A DNA stretch of 33,173 nt. Origin: UBA8108 sp965659285 (GTDB lineage Bacteria; Planctomycetota; UBA8108). Below are positions 1-7,543 of the stretch, piece after piece (positions within the stretch are counted from its first letter, which is position 1; each line of letters opens with the position of its first letter). Under the pieces are notes generated by a model. The model did no database searches, was not told the DNA's origin, and was given only the letters and a program-made list of their open reading frames with translations. A program made the position numbers and the translations under genes. Location: assembly GCA_965659285.1 (NCBI GenBank), contig CBFHWB010000025.1:1-33173 (forward strand), read 5' to 3'.

Positions 1-168
1 GTCATGGGGGCTGAAGGTAAGGGGCTGCGTCGATTGACCATGGAGACCTGCGACCTTGTCGTCAGGATTCCGATGATGGGCAAGGTCGATTGCCTGAACG
101 TCTCGGTCGCGACCGGGGTCTGCCTGTACGAGGCTCTGCGTCAGCGCGGATCGCCGGGCAAGTCATAG
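1..168 (+). CDS. rlmB: 23S rRNA 2'-O-methyltransferase RlmB-like, C-terminal end (partial)
   Basis: Reading from base 1 in frame 1 gives 55 residues ending at a TAG at 166-168. They contain the two C-terminal SpoU/TrmH motifs: MGAEGKGL (motif 2, residues 2-9) and LNVSVATGVCLYEALRQR (motif 3, residues 32-49). These motifs form the deep trefoil-knot S-adenosylmethionine site of 2'-O-ribose methyltransferases. The wording of motif 3 is closest to the RlmB type, which methylates G2251 of 23S rRNA. The start lies outside the window. The last 28 bases overlap the 3' end of the next gene, which runs on the opposite strand. The assignment to the SpoU family is firm; RlmB itself, rather than another TrmH subgroup, is likely but rests on about a fifth of the protein. 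Confidence 0.8.
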   Translation, partial: VMGAEGKGLRRLTMETCDLVVRIPMMGKVDCLNVSVATGVCLYEALRQRGSPGKS

Positions 169-929
169 AGCTCTCGCATCAGCAGCGATCCCGCCACTGC
201 CGCATTGAGCGATTCGACCCGGTCAGAGTGGCTGATCGCCAGCCGCAGCTCGCTTCGTTCAGCCAGCCTTTCGGAGACACCTTCTCCTTCTGATCCGATG
301 GCCAGCGCGATCTGGCTCCGGCGTGAGAGCTCTTCGATCTGACCACTGTCCCCGGCGACCGCCGGAGCGCTGGTCGCGAGCGCGAAGTCGCTGCCTTCCA
401 GGAAGTCCAGGCAACTGTCGAGGCTCAGCTTCAGAACGGGCAGGCCGAAGATGGCTCCGGCTGTTGACCGTACGACCTTGGGTGAAAAGGGATCGGCTGA
501 TTCTTCGGTCAGCAGCACCGCATCGAAATCAAAGGCCCGCGCCGAGCGGATCAATGTGCCGACATTTCCCGGGTCTGAGATTCCGTCGCAGATGAGAAGG
601 CGTCGGCAGGCTCCCAGTGAATTGAGAGCGATGTCCGGCTGCCTGAATACGGCGATGAGTCCCTGCGGTGTCTTCGTATCCGCGGCACCCTCGAGTTGGT
701 GACTGGCGAGCTCTTCGCATGGAATACCGCGTGCTTCCAACTCATCTACGAGTTGTCGTCCGCGCTTAGACAGCGCGCCCGGGTCGAAGTACAGAGCCTC
801 GGGATCGATTTCGTATCGCCTGGATTCCTCAAGCAGTCTCACTCCCTCTGCGGCGTACTGCCCCCATTCCCGCCTGCCCTTGCCGGTTTTTAGTGAGCGG
901 AGGCGTCGAATGTCGCGCTGCGTTGCCAT
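141..929 (-). CDS. TrmH/SpoU-family RNA 2'-O-methyltransferase
   Basis: This 262-residue protein should transfer a methyl group from S-adenosylmethionine to a ribose 2'-OH in rRNA or tRNA. An N-terminal L30e-like substrate-binding domain covers about residues 27-100. The catalytic SpoU domain follows with all three motifs: DGISDPGNVGTLIRSARAF (about 115-133, with the catalytic Asn and Arg), IGSEGEGVS (211-219), and SDRVESLNAAVAGSLLMREL (about 235-254). The length is normal for the family and no signal peptide is present, so it acts in the cytoplasm. The start is supported by AGGGA a few bases upstream. It follows the DUF1080 gene by 28 bases on the same strand and converges on the RlmB-like gene with a 28-base tail overlap. 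The exact RNA target cannot be read from sequence. Confidence 0.9.
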   Translation of the reverse strand: MATQRDIRRLRSLKTGKGRREWGQYAAEGVRLLEESRRYEIDPEALYFDPGALSKRGRQLVDELEARGIPCEELASHQLEGAADTKTPQGLIAVFRQPDIALNSLGACRRLLICDGISDPGNVGTLIRSARAFDFDAVLLTEESADPFSPKVVRSTAGAIFGLPVLKLSLDSCLDFLEGSDFALATSAPAVAGDSGQIEELSRRSQIALAIGSEGEGVSERLAERSELRLAISHSDRVESLNAAVAGSLLMRELYDLPGDPR

Positions 930-957
930 TTGTCCCTGTCTCTACCTGCCTGGATTC

Positions 958-1746
958 TCAGAAATCGGTATCGGCCTTCTTGAGATCGAGCTCTTTGATC
1001 CAGGTGTTGCGATAGCGGACATCGTGGCCTTCGCACTGCAGCTTGAGTCCGCCGGGAACATCGGTGATTCCTCGCCCGCCCTGATTGCCCCCGTCGAGCC
1101 CGGAGTTGGGTCCACCCCAGACCTTGTTGATGGCGACATTGGTGTGGGCTTTCTTGCCGTTGAAGTACATGGAGACAATCGCCTTCTCGCTGAGCTTTCC
1201 GTCCTTGAAGCGGGCAGCGCGGAACACGATGTCATAGGAGTTCCATTTTCCGACTCCGTTGTAGAGGTGGTAGGGGGACTTGCTCTCGTTGATGACGGCT
1301 CCCATGCCGTGCTTGCTCTTGTCGCCGTCGAGCACCTGGATCTCGTAGCGATTCTGGAGGTAGACTCCGCTGTTTCCTCTCTTCTTCATCACGAGGAACT
1401 CGATGTGGAGGCGGAAGTCCCGGTATTTTTTCTTGGTGACGATGTCTGCGGTCCCGTACCGGCCTCCCTTGGCGGCCGGGTCATCGGTCTGGATCGCCTT
1501 CTTTCCGGAATCGACAGGGTCATCAACGACCTTCCACTTGATCGGCAGCGACGAGCTGAATCGGGGTCCCTTCCAGTAGGTCCACTTGTCATCGAGCAGC
1601 TTGCGCGACCCATCGAGGATGAGCTCGGCGCCCTTTACCGCCGCCGCGCCGACCCCGATGTTGTCGGCGGCCAGGAGGCTGGGGGATGATATAGAGATGA
1701 CTGTTGCAATCAGGAGCGTGGCAGCGCTGAGCGAACTGTATTTCAT
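958..1746 (-). CDS. Secreted DUF1080 (3-keto-disaccharide hydrolase-like) protein
   Basis: The product has 262 residues: a signal peptide (MKYSSLSAATLLIATVISIS, cleaved near LLAADN) and one DUF1080 domain, a LamG-like jelly roll. Typical family phrases are visible: FRLHIEFLVMKKRGNSGVYL, YEIQVLDGD, VGKWNSYDIVFRAARF, and a C-terminal VRYRNTWIKEL. Some DUF1080 proteins hydrolyse 3-keto-glycosides made by periplasmic glycoside 3-dehydrogenases; others appear to be only carbohydrate-binding. No 3-dehydrogenase gene is seen here, so the substrate is unknown. The start at 1746 was preferred over an upstream in-frame ATG at 1800 because it begins a clean signal peptide and is preceded by GGAA at about seven bases. 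It faces the LRR gene divergently across about 220 bases. Confidence 0.9.
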   Translation of the reverse strand: MKYSSLSAATLLIATVISISSPSLLAADNIGVGAAAVKGAELILDGSRKLLDDKWTYWKGPRFSSSLPIKWKVVDDPVDSGKKAIQTDDPAAKGGRYGTADIVTKKKYRDFRLHIEFLVMKKRGNSGVYLQNRYEIQVLDGDKSKHGMGAVINESKSPYHLYNGVGKWNSYDIVFRAARFKDGKLSEKAIVSMYFNGKKAHTNVAINKVWGGPNSGLDGGNQGGRGITDVPGGLKLQCEGHDVRYRNTWIKELDLKKADTDF

Positions 1747-1857
1747 GTTTGTTTCCGTTCGGGATTGAGGCTTGAGTTTGTGAAGGCGGGGGTTCGCCAC
1801 AGGGAGTCGACAGTACCACGCGTCTCAAGGTTGTTCAACAGATCGGCCGGTTGGCTA

Positions 1858-1886
1858 TTTCACCTCTCGGCTTGAATCGATAGAAT
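1858..1886 (+). promoter_or_regulatory. Weak candidate sigma70-type promoter for the LRR/esterase genes
   Basis: TTTCAC at 1858-1863 and TAGAAT at 1881-1886 are separated by 17 bases and would give a leader of about 75 bases before the start at 1970. The -10 is good (5 of 6) but the -35 is poor (3 of 6). The rest of the 1747-1969 divergent gap shows no other convincing signal on either strand. Confidence 0.25.
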
Positions 1887-1969
1887 AATTGAAACGCCGC
1901 AATGTGCTGGCGACGCAGCTTGTCCCTGCTGAGACGATGTGTTCAACCAGATTCATCCATGGGGAAGTC

Positions 1970-2857
1970 ATGAGAAGTAATTTTAAGACGGTTTTATCAA
2001 TGTTCCGCAAGTTGGTAGTCCTTGGCCCGCTGCTCATGGCTTCCGCGGCTGTCTTCGCCGCCGATAGCGATCAGGTGGAGGCTGTCAGAAAGATCGGGGG
2101 ACAGGTCAGGCCCGCGGCCGGGGAAGCTGGGGCCTGGAAGGTCGAGTTTCAACTGACCGGAAGATCCCTTACCGACGATGGGCTCGCCCAGGTGGCGGCG
2201 CTGAAAAAAATCGTTCGATTGAATCTTCGCGACACCAAGGTTACCAGCGCGGGGTTGGTTCATATCAAGGGGCTCACCAGCCTGAGCAGGCTGCACCTCG
2301 AGAGAACCGCGGTGGATGACTCCGGTACCGCGAATCTCGCCGGGCTCGTCAACCTGGAGTACCTGAACCTGTACAATACCAAGATTACGGATAAGACCCT
2401 GGCCCACCTGGCCGGGCTCAAAAAGCTGAAGCAGCTCTATCTGTGGCAGACCGGCGTTACCGATGAGGGAGTCGCTCGCCTGGAGAAGGCGCTTCCAGGC
2501 TGTCGGATCATTCGCGGGATCGATCTCAGCAAGATTGTCGCTATTCCCAAGCCTCCGCCACGGCCGAGCGAAGATCTCAAGTGGATTGCCCTCACCGACG
2601 ATGCCAAGCCTCCGAGGTCCGTTACGGGGTCGGGTACAGAGATCACCTTTACGAACAATTCGGGCATCAAGGTGAAGATCTACTGGGTTGAATATGGTGG
2701 AGGTTTGAGACTTTACGGTGAGCTCGCGCCTGGCGGCAAACGGGTGCAGAACACCTTCTCCCAGGCCAGCTGGCTGGTGACCGATGAGAAAGAAAAGCCC
2801 CTCGGCTATTTCCGCACGGGCCTGAAGCTCGGGAAGGCCGTCATCCCGAAGATCTGA
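1970..2857 (+). CDS. Secreted leucine-rich-repeat protein with C-terminal VHL-beta-like domain
   Basis: The product has 295 residues. A signal peptide (hydrophobic run LVVLGPLLMASAAVFA) precedes about four leucine-rich repeats of the bacterial/RNI kind (for example IVRLNLRDTKVTSAGL, LEYLNLYNTKITDKTL and LKQLYLWQTGVTDEGV) at about residues 75-180. After a short Pro-rich linker (PKPPPRPSED), residues 201-295 form a compact beta domain that aligns without gaps to the core of the von Hippel-Lindau beta domain; see the first finding. The LRR part probably binds protein or glycan; no enzyme motif is seen. The start at 1970 is chosen because GGGGA lies just upstream and the upstream in-frame residues from 1889 are unlike a signal peptide. 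An internal ATG at 2000 is an alternative. The next gene, 49 bases downstream, carries the same C-terminal domain. Confidence 0.82.
   Translation: MRSNFKTVLSMFRKLVVLGPLLMASAAVFAADSDQVEAVRKIGGQVRPAAGEAGAWKVEFQLTGRSLTDDGLAQVAALKKIVRLNLRDTKVTSAGLVHIKGLTSLSRLHLERTAVDDSGTANLAGLVNLEYLNLYNTKITDKTLAHLAGLKKLKQLYLWQTGVTDEGVARLEKALPGCRIIRGIDLSKIVAIPKPPPRPSEDLKWIALTDDAKPPRSVTGSGTEITFTNNSGIKVKIYWVEYGGGLRLYGELAPGGKRVQNTFSQASWLVTDEKEKPLGYFRTGLKLGKAVIPKI
2570..2857 (+). repeat. VHL-beta-like domain, copy 1
   Basis: Codes for the C-terminal 95 residues of the LRR protein. It is about 65% identical, by hand count, to copy 2 at 4386-4667, with shared blocks SVTGSGTEI, IKVK, PLGYFRT and AVIPK. The nucleotide sequences have diverged, so this is an old duplicated domain and not a recent DNA repeat. 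Confidence 0.75.
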
Positions 2858-2906
2858 CGGGCCGCTTTCTTTTTAATCCTCGCCTCCTATACCCCTGGTG
2901 CAATCG

Positions 2907-4667
2907 ATGAAACTTTTCGAGCGGCTTCGTTTCGCGGGTCCCGTGATCTTTTTCGTGGTATTTGGTACAGCCTCGCTCTCGTCAGCGGCTGTTACCCTGC
3001 CGCGTGTTCTCGGCAGCGGTATGGTTCTGCAGCGCGGGCTTCCTGTGCCGGTGTGGGGCTCGGCTGAGGCTGGTGAAAAGGTGACGGTTTCCTTTGCCGG
3101 GCAGTCAAAGGCCGTCAAGGCGGGAGACGATGGAAAATGGATGGTGAAGCTCGCTCCCCTCCAGGCCAGCGCGAAGGCCGCGAGCCTTATCATCCAGGGC
3201 GACAACAAGATCACGCTCGACAACATCCTCGTTGGCGAGGTGTGGATCTGTTCCGGTCAGTCCAATATGGAGTGGAGGCTCATCCAGGGAATGAACGCCC
3301 GGGAAGAGGTGGCGGGCGCCGACCATCCTCTCATCAGGCTGTTTAATGTCCCCGGGCATACGACCAGCCCTCTGCCCCGGGAGAGAGGGTCCGGCGGCTG
3401 GCAGGTGTGCGCCCCAAAGTCGGCCTCAGGTTTCAGCGCGGTCGGCTATTTCTTCGGTCGCCGCCTGCTGAAGGACCTCGGTGTGCCGGTGGGGCTCATT
3501 GGATCAAACTGGGGTGGTACCCGTATTGAGCCGTGGGTTCCTCTTGAGGGTTTCGAGTCGGTCCCGCAGCTCTCCTGGCTCGCTCACGAGGTGAAGCAAT
3601 ACCAGTCATCCACCAGGGTGGGGGGCAGCTCGCCCTCGGCGATCTATAATTCGATGGTCCATCCACTCACTCCCTTCGCGATGCGTGGAGGCATCTGGTA
3701 CCAGGGAGAGTCGAACGGGAACGAGGGGACGAGCTACTACCACAAGAAGCACGCCCTGGTGAAAGGCTGGCGTAAGGTTTTTCAGAACCCCGACCTGGCC
3801 TTCTATTGGGTGCAGCTTGCGAACTATCAGCGGGAGAGCAGGGAGCCGGCCGGTGGCGAGGGCTGGGCGAAGATCCGAACGGCGCAAACGAGAGCCCTCG
3901 ATCTCCCGGGAACAGGCATGGCCGTGATCACAGATATCGGCGCGGCCAATGATATTCACCCAAGGAATAAGCAGGACGTTGGCTGGAGGCTGGCGCAATG
4001 GGCGCTCAACCAGACCTACGGCCGCGACAAGCTGGTTCCTTCGGGGCCTCTCTACAAGGGCCAGGAGGTCGAGGGTGATTCGATCAGGCTCTCATTCCGG
4101 CATGTCGGCAAGGGCTTGATGGTCGGCAGGAAGAGCGGGCTTGAGCCCACCAGGGAACTCGAGGAGGGTAAGCTCGAACACTTCGCCATCGCCGGAGCTG
4201 ACAGGAAATGGTTCTGGGCGGAGGCGGCGATCGATGGAGAGACTGTTGTTGTCCGGTCGAAGGATGTTCCTAAGCCGCTCGCTGTTCGCTATGCCTATAC
4301 CATGAACCCGGCCAGGGCGAATCTCTACAACAGAGCCGGTCTTCCCGCCGGCCCCTTTCGTACCGATACCTGGGCCCCACCGCTGGAAGATCTGGAATGG
4401 ACGGCGGTGGCCGATAAGGCACCACCCATTTCTGTTACAGGGTCAGGAACAGAGATTATTTTTCTGAATAAGAAGGACATCAAGGTGAAGGTCTTCTGGG
4501 TCGGATATGGAGGAGGAATGAGGTTTTACGGCGAGGTGAAACCGGGTGGAATTCGCAAGCAAAACACCTATTCCAACGCTATCTGGGTGATTACCGATGA
4601 AAAAGACGAGCCCCTGGGCTATTTCAGGACGACCCAGAAGCGTGGAAATGCGGTGATTCCGAAGTGA
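2907..4667 (+). CDS. Sialate O-acetylesterase-like (SASA) protein with C-terminal VHL-beta-like domain
   Basis: The 586-residue exported protein has a signal peptide (GPVIFFVVFGTASLSSAAVT), an N-terminal beta-sandwich segment (about 30-105), then an SGNH-hydrolase esterase domain. Catalytic blocks are visible: CSGQSNMEW with Ser117, GGIWYQGESN, and DIHPRNKQDVG carrying the His of the Asp-His pair. The family removes O-acetyl groups from sialic acid or other acetylated sugars in the periplasm or outside. Family members normally end after the esterase and its beta domain; here 93 extra residues (494-586) form a VHL-beta-like module nearly matching that of the preceding gene. An in-frame GTG at 2898 is an alternative start; ATG 2907 gives the better signal peptide. 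The substrate is inferred only at the level of acetylated carbohydrate. Confidence 0.9.
   Translation: MKLFERLRFAGPVIFFVVFGTASLSSAAVTLPRVLGSGMVLQRGLPVPVWGSAEAGEKVTVSFAGQSKAVKAGDDGKWMVKLAPLQASAKAASLIIQGDNKITLDNILVGEVWICSGQSNMEWRLIQGMNAREEVAGADHPLIRLFNVPGHTTSPLPRERGSGGWQVCAPKSASGFSAVGYFFGRRLLKDLGVPVGLIGSNWGGTRIEPWVPLEGFESVPQLSWLAHEVKQYQSSTRVGGSSPSAIYNSMVHPLTPFAMRGGIWYQGESNGNEGTSYYHKKHALVKGWRKVFQNPDLAFYWVQLANYQRESREPAGGEGWAKIRTAQTRALDLPGTGMAVITDIGAANDIHPRNKQDVGWRLAQWALNQTYGRDKLVPSGPLYKGQEVEGDSIRLSFRHVGKGLMVGRKSGLEPTRELEEGKLEHFAIAGADRKWFWAEAAIDGETVVVRSKDVPKPLAVRYAYTMNPARANLYNRAGLPAGPFRTDTWAPPLEDLEWTAVADKAPPISVTGSGTEIIFLNKKDIKVKVFWVGYGGGMRFYGEVKPGGIRKQNTYSNAIWVITDEKDEPLGYFRTTQKRGNAVIPK
4386..4667 (+). 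repeat. VHL-beta-like domain, copy 2
   Basis: Codes for residues 494-586 of the esterase. The Trp, Tyr and Trp that correspond to human VHL W88, Y98 and W117 are present at the same spacings (10 and 19 residues), as in copy 1. Confidence 0.75.
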
Positions 4668-4699
4668 TGAAGAGCCGAGGTCTTTCTTTTCCTGCACAC

Positions 4700-4727
4700 T
4701 TGAGAAATCCGGAGTGTTTTGTAGAAT
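4700..4727 (+). promoter_or_regulatory. Sigma70-like promoter of the DUF1501-PQQ-cytochrome gene set
   Basis: TTGAGA at 4700-4705 and TAGAAT at 4722-4727 each match the consensus at five of six positions with a 16-base spacer. Transcription would start near 4734 and give a leader of about 40 bases before the DUF1501 start at 4774. This separates the DUF1501 set from the esterase gene that ends at 4667. Confidence 0.5.
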
Positions 4728-4773
4728 AGTGATGCGGAACGAATCCTAAGATTGCGGAGCCCGTTTTTACACC

Positions 4774-6141
4774 ATGCCTAACTCTAATTATTCCCGTCGG
4801 GGTTTTCTGCGTTCGACCGTCGGTCTTGCTGGTCTGACGCTTCCCACGATTCTAAAGCTGCAATCCCAGGCCATCGCCAGCGCGCCCAAGGCCAAGTCCT
4901 GCATCGTGATTTACACCTGGGGCGGCATGAGCCACTACGAGTCTTTTGACCCGAAGCCGGATGCTCCTTCTGATATCAGGGGAGAGTTTAAGGCGATCCC
5001 CACGGCCACTCCAGGCATCCAGTATTGCGAGCACCTTCCGCTGCTGGCGAAGCACTCCGACAAGCTGGCTATCGTCCGGTCGCTTCATCACAACCAGGGG
5101 GCGCACCAGGGTGGTATGTACATCAGCCTCACCGGGCATCAGCCTGTTGGTATCAAGGCCGGCAAGAGGACAAACTGGCCCTCTCTCACAGCCATGATTT
5201 CACGTTTCCAGGAGGCCCGTTCGGGAACGCCCAGGGCCATCCGGATGCCTTACTCGATGTACGACAATGGAGGGCTGATGGCCGGCGATGATGGAGGCTG
5301 GCTAGGCTACGACTACGACCCGGTTCTCATTCGGACACCCGCCGGGACGCCCTACCGCGGCGTCACTCGCTACAACGATCTGGAACTCAAGCTCAAGCTC
5401 AACACGGAGAGGGAGCGGGTAGCCAGTCGGCGAGCCCTTCTTCGTGATCTGGAACAAAAGGTCAGCATCGGGAGCCCCCAGGCATCTGGCATTCATGAGA
5501 ATTACGACCAGTTGGATCACTTCCACAAGATGGCCGTTGACATGCTCCTGGACTCTCCCGTTCGTGAGGCCTATGACCTCGAGCAGGAGGATCCCCGGAT
5601 CCGTGACATGTACAGCGATCATGTCTGTGGTCAGACTCTCCTGCTTTCAAGGCGCCTTGTTGAGGCGGGTGTTCCTGTCGTCCAGGCCCTCTGCTCCGCG
5701 GGTGATCTCGCCGGCGGCAGCGGGGACAATTGGGATACGCATCGAGACCACTTTCCGAAGATGAAGGACCGGCTCCTGCCGGTTTTCGACCGCGCGGTCT
5801 CAGCTCTCCTGACGGACCTCGAGATGCGCGGAATGCTCGATGAAACTCTCGTGGTCTTTCTCACGGATTTCGGTCGCACTCCGAAGATCAACGGCAATGG
5901 AGGCCGGGACCATCATCCCGGTGTCTACTCCATGGTGCTCGCCGGTGGAGGAATTCCCGGCGGCCAGGTCTATGGTTCGAGCGATTCCAGGGGCATCAGC
6001 CCGGGATCGAACGCCTGCACCCCGGCCGATTTCCACGCCACCGTCTACAAGGCCATGGGCATCGACCATCATGCCGAGTTGCATGACCAATTGGATCGTC
6101 CCTTCCAGATCTGCGAGGGCGAGCCGCTGCCCATATTCTGA
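4774..6141 (+). CDS. DUF1501 protein, Tat-exported
   Basis: The 455-residue protein begins with a twin-arginine signal (SRRGFLRSTVGLAGLTLP, arginines 8-9), so it is exported folded. The DUF1501 domain belongs to the alkaline-phosphatase/sulfatase superfamily; the usual phrases are present: IYTWGGMSHYESFDPKPDAP, GDNWDTHRDHFPKMKDRLLP, DETLVVFLTDFGRTPKING and GRDHHPGVYSMVLAGGGIPGG. The biochemical role of the family is not established. In the other two DUF1501 loci in this window the gene directly follows a PSCyt1/PSD1 gene; here no PSD1 partner exists and a PQQ-like propeller gene follows after 34 bases. A promoter is visible 47 bases upstream. The family call is firm. Confidence 0.92.
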   Translation: MPNSNYSRRGFLRSTVGLAGLTLPTILKLQSQAIASAPKAKSCIVIYTWGGMSHYESFDPKPDAPSDIRGEFKAIPTATPGIQYCEHLPLLAKHSDKLAIVRSLHHNQGAHQGGMYISLTGHQPVGIKAGKRTNWPSLTAMISRFQEARSGTPRAIRMPYSMYDNGGLMAGDDGGWLGYDYDPVLIRTPAGTPYRGVTRYNDLELKLKLNTERERVASRRALLRDLEQKVSIGSPQASGIHENYDQLDHFHKMAVDMLLDSPVREAYDLEQEDPRIRDMYSDHVCGQTLLLSRRLVEAGVPVVQALCSAGDLAGGSGDNWDTHRDHFPKMKDRLLPVFDRAVSALLTDLEMRGMLDETLVVFLTDFGRTPKINGNGGRDHHPGVYSMVLAGGGIPGGQVYGSSDSRGISPGSNACTPADFHATVYKAMGIDHHAELHDQLDRPFQICEGEPLPIF

Positions 6142-6175
6142 TCGGTCGTATCGCGCCTGCTTCCAGGCACGGGTT

Positions 6176-7543
6176 ATGGTTCCCCACGCCCTGATCACTC
6201 TCTCCCTGGCTGTTTCGCTTGGTGGGTTCCCCGCGACAGCGGTTCATGGGGACGACTGGCCCCAATGGCTCGGTCCTCAAAGGGACGGGGTCTGGCGTGA
6301 GAAGGGGATTGTCGAGAAGTTCCCCGAAGAGGGACCAAGGTTGCGCTGGAAGGCATCGCTTGGCGGAGGGTATTCGGGTCCTGCCGTAGCCGCGGGGAGG
6401 GTTTTTGTCATGGACCGGGTGGCGGCTGAGATTGATTCGGCGAAGGCGAAGATCCTTCATGAAGGGGAACCTCCACGAAACGAAAACTTTCTTCGTAAGT
6501 TGCTGCCAGGCAAAGAGAGGCTGGTCTGCCTGGCCGAGCCCGATGGCCGACAGCTCTGGGCCCATGAATGGGACTGTCCCTACACCTCGGTCGCCATCTA
6601 CGCCATTGGCCCAAGGGCGACGCCAACGGTCGATGGCGACAGGGTTTACGCCCTGGGCGCTGAGGGCAACCTGTTTTGTCTCTCGGTGAAGGATGGGGAG
6701 GTGCGGTGGGCCAGGGATTTCAAGAAGGACTATGGACTCGAGATCCCCGAATGGGGGACCGCCGCCCATCCCCTTGTGGAAGCAGGCAGGCTTATCTGTA
6801 TCGTTGGGGGCAAGGGTAGTGTCTGTGTGGCGTTGGACAAGTTGACCGGCAAGGAGCTCTGGCGGGCGCGGTCGGCGGCCCGGCCGGGCTATTGCCCTCC
6901 GGTGATCCACACGATCTCCGGGAAACGACAGCTTCTCATTTGGCATGGCGACGCGGTGGAAGCGCTCGATCCGGCCACCGGCGAGGTTTACTGGACGGTT
7001 GCCATCAAGCCGACCTTTGGTATGTCGGTCGGGCATCCTGTTGTGGAGGGTCGGCGTGTTTTTGTGATGAGCTACAACCGGGTGTCCGCCTGTATCGAGG
7101 TGGCCGAAGATGGAGGCTCGGCCAGGCTGGCCTGGAGGGGAAACTCCCGGCGCGGCATAGGCGGCGTCTTCAATACAGCTGTCATCCAGTCCGGACACGT
7201 CTACGCCGGCGGGCAGGGGGGGAAATATATCTGCGCCCGGCTTTCCGATGGGGAGCAGCTCTGGAGTACTTTCGCTCCATCAACCGGAGGCAGGCCCGCA
7301 AGCTGGGCGAATGTCTTCACGGTACGGAACGGGGGCCGTTTTTTTCTCGCCAATGATCTCGGAGAGCTGGTTATCGCCCGGCTCAATCCCGCCGGTTACG
7401 AGGAGCTCAGCCGCGCGAAGTTGATCGAGCCAACGCACAGGGTAGGCGGGAGGCTGCTGGTCTGGTCTCATCCGGCCTTCGCCAATCGCAGCATCTACCT
7501 TCGCAATGACAGGGAAATCCGCTGCTACAGCCTTGCTGATTGA
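6176..7543 (+). CDS. Secreted PQQ-like beta-propeller protein
   Basis: The product has 455 residues. A signal peptide (MVPHALITLSLAVSLGGFPA, cleaved near VHGDD) is followed by the entry phrase DDWPQWLGPQRDGV that is typical of PVC-group PQQ-repeat proteins. Blades show the tryptophan-docking pattern: LAEPDGRQLWAHEW, LSVKDGEVRWARDF, LDKLTGKELWRARS, LDPATGEVYWTVAI and RLSDGEQLWSTF. The fold resembles BamB and quinoprotein dehydrogenases, but the residues needed for bound PQQ and calcium are not evident, so an enzyme function is not claimed. The open frame extends upstream into the DUF1501 gene; ATG 6176 is chosen because it starts the signal peptide. The stop overlaps the next start by one base (TGATG), which suggests translational coupling. 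Confidence 0.87.
   Translation: MVPHALITLSLAVSLGGFPATAVHGDDWPQWLGPQRDGVWREKGIVEKFPEEGPRLRWKASLGGGYSGPAVAAGRVFVMDRVAAEIDSAKAKILHEGEPPRNENFLRKLLPGKERLVCLAEPDGRQLWAHEWDCPYTSVAIYAIGPRATPTVDGDRVYALGAEGNLFCLSVKDGEVRWARDFKKDYGLEIPEWGTAAHPLVEAGRLICIVGGKGSVCVALDKLTGKELWRARSAARPGYCPPVIHTISGKRQLLIWHGDAVEALDPATGEVYWTVAIKPTFGMSVGHPVVEGRRVFVMSYNRVSACIEVAEDGGSARLAWRGNSRRGIGGVFNTAVIQSGHVYAGGQGGKYICARLSDGEQLWSTFAPSTGGRPASWANVFTVRNGGRFFLANDLGELVIARLNPAGYEELSRAKLIEPTHRVGGRLLVWSHPAFANRSIYLRNDREIRCYSLAD

Noticed and set aside
5840..6175. N-terminal extension of the PQQ-like gene into the DUF1501 gene
   Set aside because: The extra 112 residues are Ser/Pro/Arg-rich frame-shadow sequence; the signal peptide begins at 6176.
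5996..7198. Minus-strand open frame of 400 codons opposite DUF1501 and the PQQ-like gene
   Set aside because: It spans the junction of two real plus-strand genes and codes for a Pro/Arg-rich sequence without domains.
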